Shown: positions 48,032 to 56,366 of the stretch, piece by piece | How the letters are laid out: each line of letters begins with the position of its first letter | How positions within the stretch are numbered: the first letter of the stretch is position 1 | DNA from: Halorhabdus salina | GTDB lineage: Archaea > Halobacteriota > Halobacteria > Halobacteriales > Haloarculaceae | Assembly (NCBI RefSeq): GCF_013839425.1 | Contig: NZ_JACDNP010000004.1 | Span: 62,001 to 126,000, forward strand | Length of the DNA: 64,000 nucleotides | Reading direction: 5' to 3' | The notes under the pieces: generated by a model | Databases searched by the model: none | Seen by the model: only the letters and a program-made list of their open reading frames with translations | Told to the model about the DNA's origin: nothing | Position numbers and translations under genes: made by a program

Positions 48032-49744
48032 TCAGTCTACGTGATTAGACTCGACGGCGAACGTCGAAAGCGCGTCGACGTCACACCCTTCGACCGACTC
48101 GTGTGGCCGATCGACAAGGATATTGCCGGCAGTCTGAGAGCCGATGCCCGGAATCGCCGTCAGTTCGTCCATCGACGCCGCGTTGACGTCGAGTGGATAG
48201 GGCACACCAGTCACGGACCGATACCCGTGATCGGTGATCGCCACGTCGATCGTCTCTCCCAGTTCGCGCTCACCGGGAATCCCGACCAGCAGGGGATACG
48301 TCCCGAGTTGGCGACCGAACGTCTTGCCGTCCTGGTGGTATTCGAGGTGAACGTCGTCGAGGATCGTCCCTGGCGGCGCGACGCGTTGGAGCATCGGGTT
48401 GTCGATCGTCTCCCGGACCTCGCGTTTGTACTCTTTGAACTGCCGCTTGTGGTCGTGGGCAATCTCGGCCCCGGTCTCGTCCATCTTGGTTCCGGGGAAG
48501 GCCATGACCTGACGGATGTTCACCCGCCGGATCATGAGCCCCTCGTCCAGAATCCGCTGGAGAAACCGCTTGTTGTGTTCGAACGTCTCGCTCGTCTCGC
48601 CTTTCAGCCCGTGAACGAGGTTGATCCCGGGCAAGAGTTTCGGGAGGCTTCGGGCGGCGTCGTCGCCAATCGTTGGGCCGCTGTCTCTGTCTGTTCCCGG
48701 CCGCCAACCACCTTCTTCGTTGACGATCCGAACCGCCTCGATCGCTTCATCGGCGGTGACGTTGAGGTTGTTGTCGCTCTGGACCGCCGGATCCGCTGAT
48801 TCGACGCCGAAGGCGGCGGTGTCGCCGGGCGTGTTGTGCTCGGCGATGATCCGGATGCCCTCGCGGGCCTTCTCGGGCCACTTCACCACCGTGATCGGGT
48901 TCATATTGTCCAGGTGCAGCGTCTCCAAGTCGGGCGCGACCTCGCGGATGCCACTGTAGAGTTCTCGAAGGGCGTCGGGGTTCGGAGCTTCGCCATCCCC
49001 GCCGTAAGCGAGGATGTCCGCCTGGCGACCAAGCCGGAAATTGGCGACGCCGTGGTCGGACAGCGCGTCGACCTCACCCACGACAGCGTCGGGATCGCGG
49101 AAGGTGGCGTCGCCGTATAACGGTTCCGTACAGAACGAACACCGGTAGGCACAGCCTCGGCCGGTTTCGATCTCGCAGATGAGATACTCGGGATGATTGG
49201 GGTGTTGTTCGACAACGAACGCTCCCTCGCGTGCCCAACGCGAGGACTCCTCGACGGTCCGGTAGCGCGGCTCGAACCCTTCCAGCCCGTTTGCGACGAG
49301 GTCGAAGACGGCGGCCTCGACGTCTGCCCCGGCCACATAGTCGAAGTCCAGGTCGTCCCGCTCGGGTTCGCTTGCCCCCTCGTTTTCGTCGCCGACGCCG
49401 AATCGGATCGGTCCGCCCATCAGACTCGTTCCGTCGGCCATCCAGGCGATCCGCCGGACTTCGTCGGGTTCGGCGGGCGTCCCACCGACGTAGTTACCGG
49501 GAACAGTCATCCCGCCGACGTAGACCGTCAGGTCGGCGTCCTCGACAGCCTGCCAGTGACGATTTTCCTCGCGGAGGGCGTCGATCGTGTGATATGTTAT
49601 TGAATGGCGTGGGACACCCGCATCGACCAGTGCGCCGGCGACGTACCGGGGATACGTGGAGATGTACGGCGGCACGCCGAAGTGGGCCGGCTCGTCGACG
49701 TAGCCGTCGACGATCGTCACCGAGAGGTCCGCGGGGTCAGTCAT
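48032..49744 (-). CDS. B12-binding-like radical SAM protein with C-terminal helix-hairpin-helix
   Basis: A protein of 570 residues. The 4Fe-4S motif CAYRCSFC (CxxxCxxC, about 198-206) lies in a radical SAM core; the N-terminal 190 residues resemble a cobalamin-binding-like domain (SVTIVDGYVDEPAHFG, TVYVGGMTVPG). At the C-terminus, LTAIPGIGSQTAGNILVDRP is a helix-hairpin-helix DNA/RNA-binding element. Related archaeal proteins are uncharacterised, so the substrate is unknown; nucleic acid is possible because of the HhH. Confidence 0.87.
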   Translation of the reverse strand: MTDPADLSVTIVDGYVDEPAHFGVPPYISTYPRYVAGALVDAGVPRHSITYHTIDALREENRHWQAVEDADLTVYVGGMTVPGNYVGGTPAEPDEVRRIAWMADGTSLMGGPIRFGVGDENEGASEPERDDLDFDYVAGADVEAAVFDLVANGLEGFEPRYRTVEESSRWAREGAFVVEQHPNHPEYLICEIETGRGCAYRCSFCTEPLYGDATFRDPDAVVGEVDALSDHGVANFRLGRQADILAYGGDGEAPNPDALRELYSGIREVAPDLETLHLDNMNPITVVKWPEKAREGIRIIAEHNTPGDTAAFGVESADPAVQSDNNLNVTADEAIEAVRIVNEEGGWRPGTDRDSGPTIGDDAARSLPKLLPGINLVHGLKGETSETFEHNKRFLQRILDEGLMIRRVNIRQVMAFPGTKMDETGAEIAHDHKRQFKEYKREVRETIDNPMLQRVAPPGTILDDVHLEYHQDGKTFGRQLGTYPLLVGIPGERELGETIDVAITDHGYRSVTGVPYPLDVNAASMDELTAIPGIGSQTAGNILVDRPHESVEGCDVDALSTFAVESNHVD

Positions 49745-49832
49745 CGACGATGGATAGCCGTCCGAGGCCTAAAACCGTGTCTCTCTCGGGTGTGGACGGG
49801 CGACGATAGCGGTCCCGGTCCGCCCGGATCAC

Positions 49833-50219
49833 TCAGGTCTGGAGTCCGTTCGTTCGCCACCAGAACGCCGTCGATCCTCCACCCGCGGCACCCCCTGCGC
49901 CGACGGCCACCAGCGCCCACGAGGCCCCAGTCAAGACTGCTTCGACGGCGAGGACGCCACCGACGCCGATGATCCCGGCGACGGCAATGGTGACCAGGAC
50001 GTCGAGGACGACGGCCGTCCATTCGCGGGCCACGTAGGCGTCGGAGTCGATCTCGTGGGCGTGGACGAACAGGAGGGGGCTAGCGAGGGCGAGTCCCACC
50101 GCGATGGCGACCCCGGAATTTGCGACTGCACCGACGAGGCCGGCCACGACGCCCGCCAGGAGGGCGCCGCCCCCGACCGTCGCGTAGCGGCGTTCGAGGA
50201 GGATTTCTCGGACTGTCAT
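49833..50219 (-). CDS. Small polytopic membrane protein
   Basis: A protein of 128 residues from ATG complement 50217-50219. After a basic start (REILLERRY) it has four hydrophobic helices: GGGALLAGVVAGLVGAVAN, VAIAVGLALASPLLFVH, VVLDVLVTIAVAGIIGVGGV and SWALVAVGAGGAAGG. Length and Gly-rich helices are typical of haloarchaeal membrane proteins of unknown function. It is divergent from the zinc-finger gene at 50304. Confidence 0.65.
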   Translation of the reverse strand: MTVREILLERRYATVGGGALLAGVVAGLVGAVANSGVAIAVGLALASPLLFVHAHEIDSDAYVAREWTAVVLDVLVTIAVAGIIGVGGVLAVEAVLTGASWALVAVGAGGAAGGGSTAFWWRTNGLQT

Positions 50220-50303
50220 CGTGATGAATCTGTGTGCGAGCATAGCAAAAAAGGTCCCCCGGTTGGCGTAACCGGTATCCGTCGGTCGGCCCAACTCACG
50301 TCC

Positions 50304-50459
50304 ATGCCCGCGACGTCAGAAGTCCGCTGTACGGACGCAGAGTGCTTTCTGGACATGTTCGAGGTGCACTACACGTACGACCTGCCCGAGGACCACGGGA
50401 CCGAAGACCTCCAGTGCCCGGTTTGTGGCGGGACGCAACTGGAAGCGATCGAACTGTAA
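50304..50459 (+). CDS. Small zinc-finger protein (51 residues)
   Basis: ATG at 50304 gives 51 residues. VRCTDAECFLDMFEVHYTYD and LQCPVCGGTQLE supply four cysteines in two pairs with CxxxxC and CxxC spacing, one zinc site. Similar tiny proteins are widespread in haloarchaea (I recall a DUF7559-type family). Role unknown. Confidence 0.7.
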   Translation: MPATSEVRCTDAECFLDMFEVHYTYDLPEDHGTEDLQCPVCGGTQLEAIEL

Positions 50460-50552
50460 CCACTTCTCGCGAGCGGGCCGCGGATCGCCTTGATTTCTGT
50501 CGGCTCGCCGCGGGCACAAAGGCTTTGGTCGCGCCGACCGAACGATTGCTAC

Positions 50553-51041
50553 ATGCGAGACCTCCGCGAGTTCACCGAATCCATCGGCGAGAACGTCATG
50601 GAGAACGTCGGCCGCGCCGTTGGCCGCGCCCAAGAGCATACCCCGCTACCGGTCGATCTGCTGGAGAGCGAGGACGCCTATTTAGCTGTCTTCGACACCC
50701 CGGGGGCCGTGGGTAGCGATGTCCAGGTGCGCCTCGACGGCCGACGGATCGAGATCCGGATCGATCGCTTCCGTGAGCCACGCGAGGGCTTCGAGATGCG
50801 CTTCCCTGGCCGCGGATTGACGCTCGACGGCCAGGTAACGCTGCCAGCCGATGCCAGGGTCGATGGCGACGCCGCCAGTGCAACTCTCCAGGAGAACGGC
50901 ACGCTGCACGTCCAGGTTCCAAAGAGCGAGGACGGAACGACGGTTGACATCGAGGCCGAGCACGGCGATGGTGACGCCGTGAGCGGATCCGACACTCCCC
51001 AGGGGACTGGTGACCACGAAGCTACCGACGACGACGCGTAA
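50553..51041 (+). CDS. Hsp20/alpha-crystallin family small heat-shock protein
   Basis: A protein of 162 residues from ATG 50553. Residues about 35-125 form an alpha-crystallin domain: LLESEDAYLAVFDTPGAV, VQVRLDGRRIEIRIDRF, the LPADARVDGDAASATLQNG-like segment and GTLHVQVPK. The tail is acidic and disordered. Such proteins hold unfolding proteins in the cytoplasm. The start region is predicted helical and may mediate oligomerisation. Confidence 0.85.
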   Translation: MRDLREFTESIGENVMENVGRAVGRAQEHTPLPVDLLESEDAYLAVFDTPGAVGSDVQVRLDGRRIEIRIDRFREPREGFEMRFPGRGLTLDGQVTLPADARVDGDAASATLQENGTLHVQVPKSEDGTTVDIEAEHGDGDAVSGSDTPQGTGDHEATDDDA

Positions 51042-51094
51042 CGTCGCGCGCTTCTTTCGTTTTGCAGTCGGGTAGCATCGAGTTCGAGACTGGC

Positions 51095-51685
51095 TCAAAC
51101 CGGCGAGTTCGGCTGTGCTTGACAGTCAGGGCCGGGCGGGCGTTCCCACTCGGTCGCCAGTTCGAGCAACTGGACGAGCATCTTTGCGGTTGCGCCCCAG
51201 ACGGTGTAGCCGTTGACGTAAAAATAATGCAGGCGAACTGACCCCTCGGTGGGGTGCTCGCGACACTCTGTCTCGTAGTTGTCCAGGTCGATCAATTCGG
51301 CGACGGGCAGGACGGCGATATCGGCCACTTCGGCATCGTGGGGCTCGTACTCTCGGTCCGGAATGCGACCGACAAACGGCCGGATCGCGTAGGCGCTGAC
51401 CGTCCGGATGTCGTCGAGCCGGCCGACGATTGTCGCCTCGGTCGCTTCGAGCCCGATCTCTTCGTTGGACTCCCGCAGGGCAGTCTCGTCCAGATCCGCG
51501 TCCCAGGGTTCGCGCCCGCCACCCGGAAAACTCATCTGTCCCGGGTGATCTTCGAGGTGCTCGGCCCGTTTGGTGAAGAGCACGTGCGGCCCGGTCGCCC
51601 GATCGATCACGCCGGCGAGCACCGCTGCTTCCCGCTCGTGGGTCACGGTGTCGGGGTCGTGTTCGGCGACCGGCCGAAGGTTCAT
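51095..51685 (-). CDS. NUDIX hydrolase, probable CoA pyrophosphatase
   Basis: A protein of 196 residues from ATG complement 51683-51685. The NUDIX box is visible as GGGREPWDADLDETALRE followed by SNEEIGLE, and upstream FTKRAEHLEDHPGQMSFPGG is the pattern of CoA/coenzyme-specific NUDIX enzymes (UPF0035). It would hydrolyse CoA or related diphosphates in the cytoplasm. Its start lies about 40 bp from the stop of the next minus-strand gene, so they may be one transcript. Confidence 0.88.
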   Translation of the reverse strand: MNLRPVAEHDPDTVTHEREAAVLAGVIDRATGPHVLFTKRAEHLEDHPGQMSFPGGGREPWDADLDETALRESNEEIGLEATEATIVGRLDDIRTVSAYAIRPFVGRIPDREYEPHDAEVADIAVLPVAELIDLDNYETECREHPTEGSVRLHYFYVNGYTVWGATAKMLVQLLELATEWERPPGPDCQAQPNSPV

Positions 51686-51726
51686 AATCGAAAACACGAT
51701 TCGACGGCCCTTAATTCGCTCGGGGC

Positions 51727-52212
51727 TCACTCACTGGAAGTGCCTTCGAGGGCAGCATCGAGTCGGGTACGAGCAGCATCGAGTTCGACCGGGCCCCAAG
51801 CTTCTAGTTCGTAACTCACGTCGAGTAACTCGCGAATGCGTTCGTCGTCGCCCGCATCGACCGCCCGGCCCGCGTCGGCCCGAAAGCGTTCCGCGGCTGC
51901 CGCCCCGAGACGGTCGCGATCGATCGACCGCGCTTCGACATCGAGAATGTGTGGCACGTCACTCGCCCCGTCCGGGAGTTGCGGAAACGCCGTCGGGCCG
52001 ACGACGACCAGCGGTGTCTCGTCGGACTCGTCCGCAAGTTCGAGCAGGTGGTAGGTCTCAATCGCATGTGAGACGTCGGCCTCGAATTCGGCAGGATCGG
52101 ACTCCTCGCCTCGCTTGAACGCGAGTTCGGACAGCGCCGTCCGGAGTGTCGCTCGCGGGAGTGCGTCGAACAGGTCGACAACCCCGGCGATCTCGTCGGC
52201 TGAAACGTCCAT
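51727..52212 (-). CDS. Haloarchaeal protein of unknown function (DUF7109-type)
   Basis: A protein of 161 residues from ATG complement 52210-52212. Mostly helical and acidic: MDVSADEIAGVVDLFDALPR, LRTALSELAFKRG, then a VVVGPTAFPQLPD segment and a C-terminal helical pair (RIRELLDVSYELEAWGPVEL). It is a family I know only from haloarchaea. Probably cotranscribed with the NUDIX gene downstream. Function unknown. Confidence 0.65.
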   Translation of the reverse strand: MDVSADEIAGVVDLFDALPRATLRTALSELAFKRGEESDPAEFEADVSHAIETYHLLELADESDETPLVVVGPTAFPQLPDGASDVPHILDVEARSIDRDRLGAAAAERFRADAGRAVDAGDDERIRELLDVSYELEAWGPVELDAARTRLDAALEGTSSE

Positions 52213-52258
52213 ACTGGTCGTCCGAACCCGAGCCCCTTCAACGCCGTGGGCGGCTCGG

Positions 52259-53353
52259 TCAGGATAGCTGGTCCTCGAGTGCGTCCCGGGCCACGGTGGC
52301 GATCCGCTCGGGGTCGACGGGGGCGTCCCGCCACGCTGGCAGCCGCTCGCCGCTCGGTGGCTCAATCGCGTCGGCATAGGTCCGGACCTGCGTTCGCTCG
52401 CTGTCGCGGTCGTACGTCAGGTCGTTGAACGCGGCGTCAGCGGCGTAGCGCTCGACGAACGACCGGGCCGTCTCGCGGTACCGATCCGGGAGCGTCTCGT
52501 AGTCGGGTGTAACGCCGTTGGCCTGGATTTCGGTGAGCAACGCGTCGGCCACTTCTCTCGCCATCTCGCCCAGCCCTGCCGGCCCGGAGAGGGCCCGGTG
52601 GTCGTGTTCGTGTCTGCCGAGATCGACCTGGGCAGTTCCGTCGAATCCGACCGCCTCGAAGGCATCACCGAGCGTACTCACCTCGAGTCCCCAGCCACGC
52701 GGCGGGGACAGTCGGGTCGCGAGGTCGGCCGTCGCCCCGAACTCGCCAGCCAGGGCGTACCGGAACGCGCCCAGATACTCGAGGATCGATGCGTCGTGGG
52801 CATCCGCCAGTGTCTCGATCAGTGGCGCGTACAGGAGCCGGAAGAGCCGGCCGTAGAGGCGGTCATTTTCGACGCGGGCGTAGTACCCCTTCGAAAAGTC
52901 GAAGCCGTGAGCGAGCGGGAACAGCAGTCTTGGGACGTGCGTCTCCGCGTAGCTCTCGGCGTCGGCATCGTGGACAACGACGTACTCCGCGCGAGCGGCC
53001 GCCACTCCGAGTGCGAGCCAGACGTCACGGCCTTTGCCAGTGTGGCCGGCAAGCCCCGCCTCGGCAAGCGTCGTTTCGACTGCGGGAGCCGAACACCACA
53101 GGACAGCCAGTGGCAGATCGAACGACGAGAGCCACGCTGTGACGTCCGCAAGCGCCTCGCTACTGGCTCGCAATGGGACGATCACTTCGCCGGGGTCGAC
53201 GGTTTCGAGCGTCGAGAGGACGCGTTCGGCAGCCAGGCTAGCGTGATCACGGTCGGTCATCGGGACGACAACCGCCGCCCGGTCGGTCGGAGCCGATGGG
53301 GCCGCCGAGTCGAAATCGTGGAGGGTCGCGATCCGCTCCTGAACGTACTCCAT
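52259..53353 (-). CDS. GpgS-like glycosyltransferase (glucosyl-3-phosphoglycerate synthase type)
   Basis: A protein of 364 residues. The GT fold begins AAVVVPMTDRDHASLAAE; GKGRDVWLALGVAAARA and VVVHDADAESY (DxD about 128) bind the sugar nucleotide; FDFSKGYYARVENDRLYGRL and LSPPRGWGLEVSTLGDAF are the hallmarks of the GT81/GpgS type. Bacterial GpgS makes glucosyl-3-phosphoglycerate for the compatible solute glucosylglycerate; archaeal relatives may serve osmolyte or lipid synthesis. No phosphatase partner lies next to it. Confidence 0.8.
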   Translation of the reverse strand: MEYVQERIATLHDFDSAAPSAPTDRAAVVVPMTDRDHASLAAERVLSTLETVDPGEVIVPLRASSEALADVTAWLSSFDLPLAVLWCSAPAVETTLAEAGLAGHTGKGRDVWLALGVAAARAEYVVVHDADAESYAETHVPRLLFPLAHGFDFSKGYYARVENDRLYGRLFRLLYAPLIETLADAHDASILEYLGAFRYALAGEFGATADLATRLSPPRGWGLEVSTLGDAFEAVGFDGTAQVDLGRHEHDHRALSGPAGLGEMAREVADALLTEIQANGVTPDYETLPDRYRETARSFVERYAADAAFNDLTYDRDSERTQVRTYADAIEPPSGERLPAWRDAPVDPERIATVARDALEDQLS

Positions 53354-53420
53354 TGGGCCGATCTGGGTCCGGCAGCGTCAAAAGAGTACGCCCCGCGGCG
53401 AGTTCCCGTCGTCGCGCTCC

Positions 53421-54593
53421 TCACGCACGAGCAACCGCGGGGAGTTTTCCGAGACGGTACAGCCCGAACAGTGCGACCGCACAGGCGAGCAGTCCGATCG
53501 CAAACGTCCGGTAGATGAGAGGGAACGGGATCGCCGCGTCCCGAAGCAGGCCGACGACCCAGCTCCCGGCCGCCTGAACGATCATCATCGTGGCACTGTA
53601 GGCCGAATACGCACTCGCCCGGTGGCGGTCGGGCAGCGAACCGAGCAGATAGGTGTCGGCGGCGGGGAACAGCGAGTGGATCGCGTATCCTGTCAGCACG
53701 CTGGTGCCGATCAACCAGGCTGGCCCGAGCGGGAGCGTCAGCGCGAACAGCGAGACACCAAACGCACCGAAAATACCGACCAGCAACCTGAGCGGCGAGA
53801 CGTGATCGGCCAGCCAGCCCGTGAACACGAACGCCGGGAGTCCAGCGGCGAACACGACGGTCAACAGGACTCGCCCGGTATCCCCGGTGTATCCCAGCGT
53901 CTTCAGGAACGTGACGTAAAAATTGAACACGCCCTGCCAGACGAAGCCGGCAAAGCCGACCACGACGACGCCGACAAGGACAATCCGCCACTGGTGGCCG
54001 ACCGCCGCCGAGAGGTCGCGATCCTCGCTCCCAGCAGCCGGCAACTCGTTACGGCGCGCGGCGAGATAGAACGCGATCGTCGCCAACACGGCCAGGACAG
54101 CCAGCAACTGGAAGGTTCGGCGCCAGCGGCCAAGCGCGAGCGTCGCCGTCACCAAAAGCGGCGCGCCGACGGCAGCCACTTGGCTCGCGGTGCCGTGCAG
54201 GCCGAGTGCGAGGCCAACCCGGTCCGGGAAGAGTTCGCTGACCAGCGGATTGGCCGCGATGAAGTAGATACCACTTGACAGACCCAGCAAGAAGGCCCCG
54301 AGCATCAGCATCCTCACGTCGACGGCAGTCGCGGCGACGATGGCCGCGACAGTCAACAGCAGGCCGGTTCCGAGGACTACCTGCTGGCGCGGGTACCGCG
54401 TCAGCAGATAGCCCGTCGGGAGCCGCGAGAGGGCGCTGCCGAGCCACGCCAGCGTCGCGAGCAAGCCGACCGCCGCCGTCGACGTCCCCAGCGTCTGCTG
54501 TAACGGCTCGATCAACGGGGCAAAGATGACCCGGCCCAGGTTGACAAGGAGGACCATCCCACAGAGACTGGTAAAGACCGAACGACGGGACAC
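53421..54593 (-). CDS. MFS transporter
   Basis: A protein of 390 residues from a GTG at 54593, chosen so that the protein begins just before the first helix (VFTSLCGMVLLVNLGRVIF); an earlier ATG at 54671 adds a hydrophilic stretch that overlaps the opposite gene region. About 12 membrane helices. The conserved loop between helices 2 and 3 reads GSALSRLPTGYLLTRYP, a typical MFS A-motif region, and a second one reads FTGWLADHVSP. Substrate unknown (drug or metabolite efflux likely). Confidence 0.83.
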   Translation of the reverse strand: MSRRSVFTSLCGMVLLVNLGRVIFAPLIEPLQQTLGTSTAAVGLLATLAWLGSALSRLPTGYLLTRYPRQQVVLGTGLLLTVAAIVAATAVDVRMLMLGAFLLGLSSGIYFIAANPLVSELFPDRVGLALGLHGTASQVAAVGAPLLVTATLALGRWRRTFQLLAVLAVLATIAFYLAARRNELPAAGSEDRDLSAAVGHQWRIVLVGVVVVGFAGFVWQGVFNFYVTFLKTLGYTGDTGRVLLTVVFAAGLPAFVFTGWLADHVSPLRLLVGIFGAFGVSLFALTLPLGPAWLIGTSVLTGYAIHSLFPAADTYLLGSLPDRHRASAYSAYSATMMIVQAAGSWVVGLLRDAAIPFPLIYRTFAIGLLACAVALFGLYRLGKLPAVARA

Positions 54594-54673
54594 GGTCGAG
54601 CTACCCAGGGGTGTATCTATATCCTTACGATGCAGGCGCGGGCTTTTTGACAGGTCGTCACATACCGGCAAGT

Positions 54674-54844
54674 ATGAAATCAGTCAGGAAAGGGCTCCGA
54701 TCAGGGGACTTGAAGAAGGACACCTACGAGCGATTGCGCTGTGCGGACTGCGGCGAGGAGTTGAAAACCGAGAACGATCCCGACGAGGTCGGGTCAGTCC
54801 GGGTTTGTCCGGAGTGTGGCCGCCGGTGGCAACAGGTCGGCTAG
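54674..54844 (+). CDS. HVO_0758-type small zinc-finger protein
   Basis: A protein of 56 residues from ATG 54674. MKSVRKGLRSGDLKKDTYER followed by CADCGEEL and VCPECGRRW gives two CxxC pairs on a zinc ribbon. The N-terminal KGLRSGDLKKDTYERL pattern matches what I recall of the HVO_0758 family of haloarchaea. A regulatory RNA or protein-binding function is assumed for such proteins. Divergent from the MFS transporter. Confidence 0.8.
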   Translation: MKSVRKGLRSGDLKKDTYERLRCADCGEELKTENDPDEVGSVRVCPECGRRWQQVG

Positions 54845-54878
54845 CCCGGGCAAGCACCGCTTGGCTACTCTTTATGTC

Positions 54879-55133
54879 TCACTCGAAGATCGCATCGAAC
54901 GCGTTGGTCCCCAGCGGTTCGGCGTGCCTGCGGCGACGTTCTTTTCGACGCGTGTTGCAATACTGGCTCCGCCCAATGCCAAGCGCATCGCGGGCGAAAG
55001 AGATCGCGCGCCAGGCGGCCGTCTCGGCCGTGAGCGAAACGGTACCGGCGTCGACGGTGTCGGTCAGGCCACCGAAGCCAATCGCCGTCGGATCGGTTGA
55101 CGGGCCGTCAGTTGGCTGTAACGACTGACTCAT
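54879..55133 (-). CDS. Small haloarchaeal protein with basic C-terminal motif
   Basis: A protein of 84 residues if started at the ATG complement 55131-55133. The N-terminus is acidic (TDTVDAGTVSLTAETAAWRA); the C-terminal part has RKERRRRHAEPLGTNAFDAI, which reads like a conserved nucleic-acid-binding tail. It is divergent from the CruF-like gene with 16 bp between starts. The frame continues open upstream, and I cannot name the family, so the call is moderate. Confidence 0.45.
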   Translation of the reverse strand: MSQSLQPTDGPSTDPTAIGFGGLTDTVDAGTVSLTAETAAWRAISFARDALGIGRSQYCNTRRKERRRRHAEPLGTNAFDAIFE

Positions 55134-55149
55134 AGCGCTGGGGCTCACA

Positions 55150-55629
55150 GTGGCGGGTGTGCCCGACAATCGCCCGTTCGTCGCCAGCACTGTGACGCTG
55201 GGCCTCGTCGTGCTCAGCCACGCCGCCCTCACCTGGCCACTGGAGGCCACAGTTGCCTTCTTCGGCGGTGGCGCAGTGGTCGCGTTCGTCGCCGAGGCCG
55301 TCGTGATCAATCTCGAGTTTCTCGACCACCACGTCACCCCAAACGTCCTCGGAGTCCCAATCTACGTCCTCTTCGGCTGGACGGGAGTGGTGTACGTCGC
55401 GTTTCGTCTCGCATTGCTGGCAACCGACGGGTGGCTGGCAGTGGCCATCGGTGCGGTGCTCGCGACGACGGCCGACCTGCTTACCGATCACCAGGGGATC
55501 ACAAACGGGTACTGGACGTACACCGACGAGCTCCCGGGGCCACGATTTCGCGGCGTTCCGTGGTGGAACTACCTCGGGTGGGTCACGATCAGTGCAACAA
55601 CGGCGGCCCTTGCCTTGCCGTTTCTGTAA
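55150..55629 (+). CDS. CruF-like carotenoid biosynthesis membrane protein
   Basis: A protein of 159 residues from a GTG at 55150. About four to five helices: VTLGLVVLSHAALTWPL, FFGGGAVVAFVAEAVVINLE, LGVPIYVLFGWTGVVYVAF, GWLAVAIGAVLATTADLLT and a last ISATTAALALPF. The ITNGYWTYT and FRGVPWWNYLGW segments are typical of bisanhydrobacterioruberin hydratase-type (CruF/DUF422) proteins, which hydrate carotenoid ends in the membrane. This copy is shorter than full CruF (about 270), so it may be a paralogue. Confidence 0.7.
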   Translation: MAGVPDNRPFVASTVTLGLVVLSHAALTWPLEATVAFFGGGAVVAFVAEAVVINLEFLDHHVTPNVLGVPIYVLFGWTGVVYVAFRLALLATDGWLAVAIGAVLATTADLLTDHQGITNGYWTYTDELPGPRFRGVPWWNYLGWVTISATTAALALPFL

Positions 55630-55645
55630 GCGACGATGGCTGGGA

Positions 55646-56200
55646 TTAGTCGCTCGCTTCGTCCGGTCGGGCTTCCCAGCGCTCGACGACATCCGAGCGG
55701 GAGATCGTCCGGAGCCGTTCGACACCGTTGCACTCTTCGATGACTTCGACGACGGCATCGGGAACCCGATCGCGCCACGTCTCGCCGTCGATGATCCGCT
55801 CGCGGATTTCGCTCCCTTCTAAGCGATCACGGTCGAACATCGGTGACTGGCGGACCTCGATGCCAGCCTCCTCGAACAACTGGATCACCAGCGGGTTGTT
55901 CGAGTACGCCAGATCGAAACTCGGGCACATGCTCTGGACGTGACTTACCCACACGGAGTTGCGATCGAGGTCTTCAATTGGCACAACGTAGGTGACCAAA
56001 TCGAATTCCGCGACGGCCTTGGTAACCATCATGATGCGTTCGCCGGCAGTGAAGGGATCGTGGACGGTGTGGGAGTCGCCAGCACTCCCGATCCCGAGGA
56101 CGAGTTCGTCGACTTCCCCGTCGGCCGCGATGTGTTCAATCATCGTCTGGTGCCCATTGTGATAGGGCTGAAAGCGGCCGATGTAGAACCCGCGAGTCAT
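55646..56200 (-). CDS. nadM: Nicotinamide-nucleotide adenylyltransferase (NadM)
   Basis: A protein of 184 residues from ATG complement 56198-56200. The adenylyltransferase motif GRFQPYHNGH (about 7-16) and the C-terminal SGTEIRxx-like segment (EGSEIRERIIDGETW) are clear, as is LVLGIGSAGDSHTVHDPFT. It makes NAD from NMN and ATP. Some open frame upstream of the ATG is antisense to the Lon gene and was rejected. Length matches the archaeal family. Confidence 0.93.
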   Translation of the reverse strand: MTRGFYIGRFQPYHNGHQTMIEHIAADGEVDELVLGIGSAGDSHTVHDPFTAGERIMMVTKAVAEFDLVTYVVPIEDLDRNSVWVSHVQSMCPSFDLAYSNNPLVIQLFEEAGIEVRQSPMFDRDRLEGSEIRERIIDGETWRDRVPDAVVEVIEECNGVERLRTISRSDVVERWEARPDEASD

Positions 56201-56366
56201 ATCCCAGTACAGGGCCTGGATTTTCATAAACCCGGCGAGTCGCCAGTCGGCGAGATTGGGGCGATCTAACCGCATTCTGTCGGTTTTATGTGCGCGGCAA
56301 TCACGGGGGTTAGGAGAAAGTATATGAATCGACAGTCCCTGATTTTCAGTAACCGACCCGTTCAAA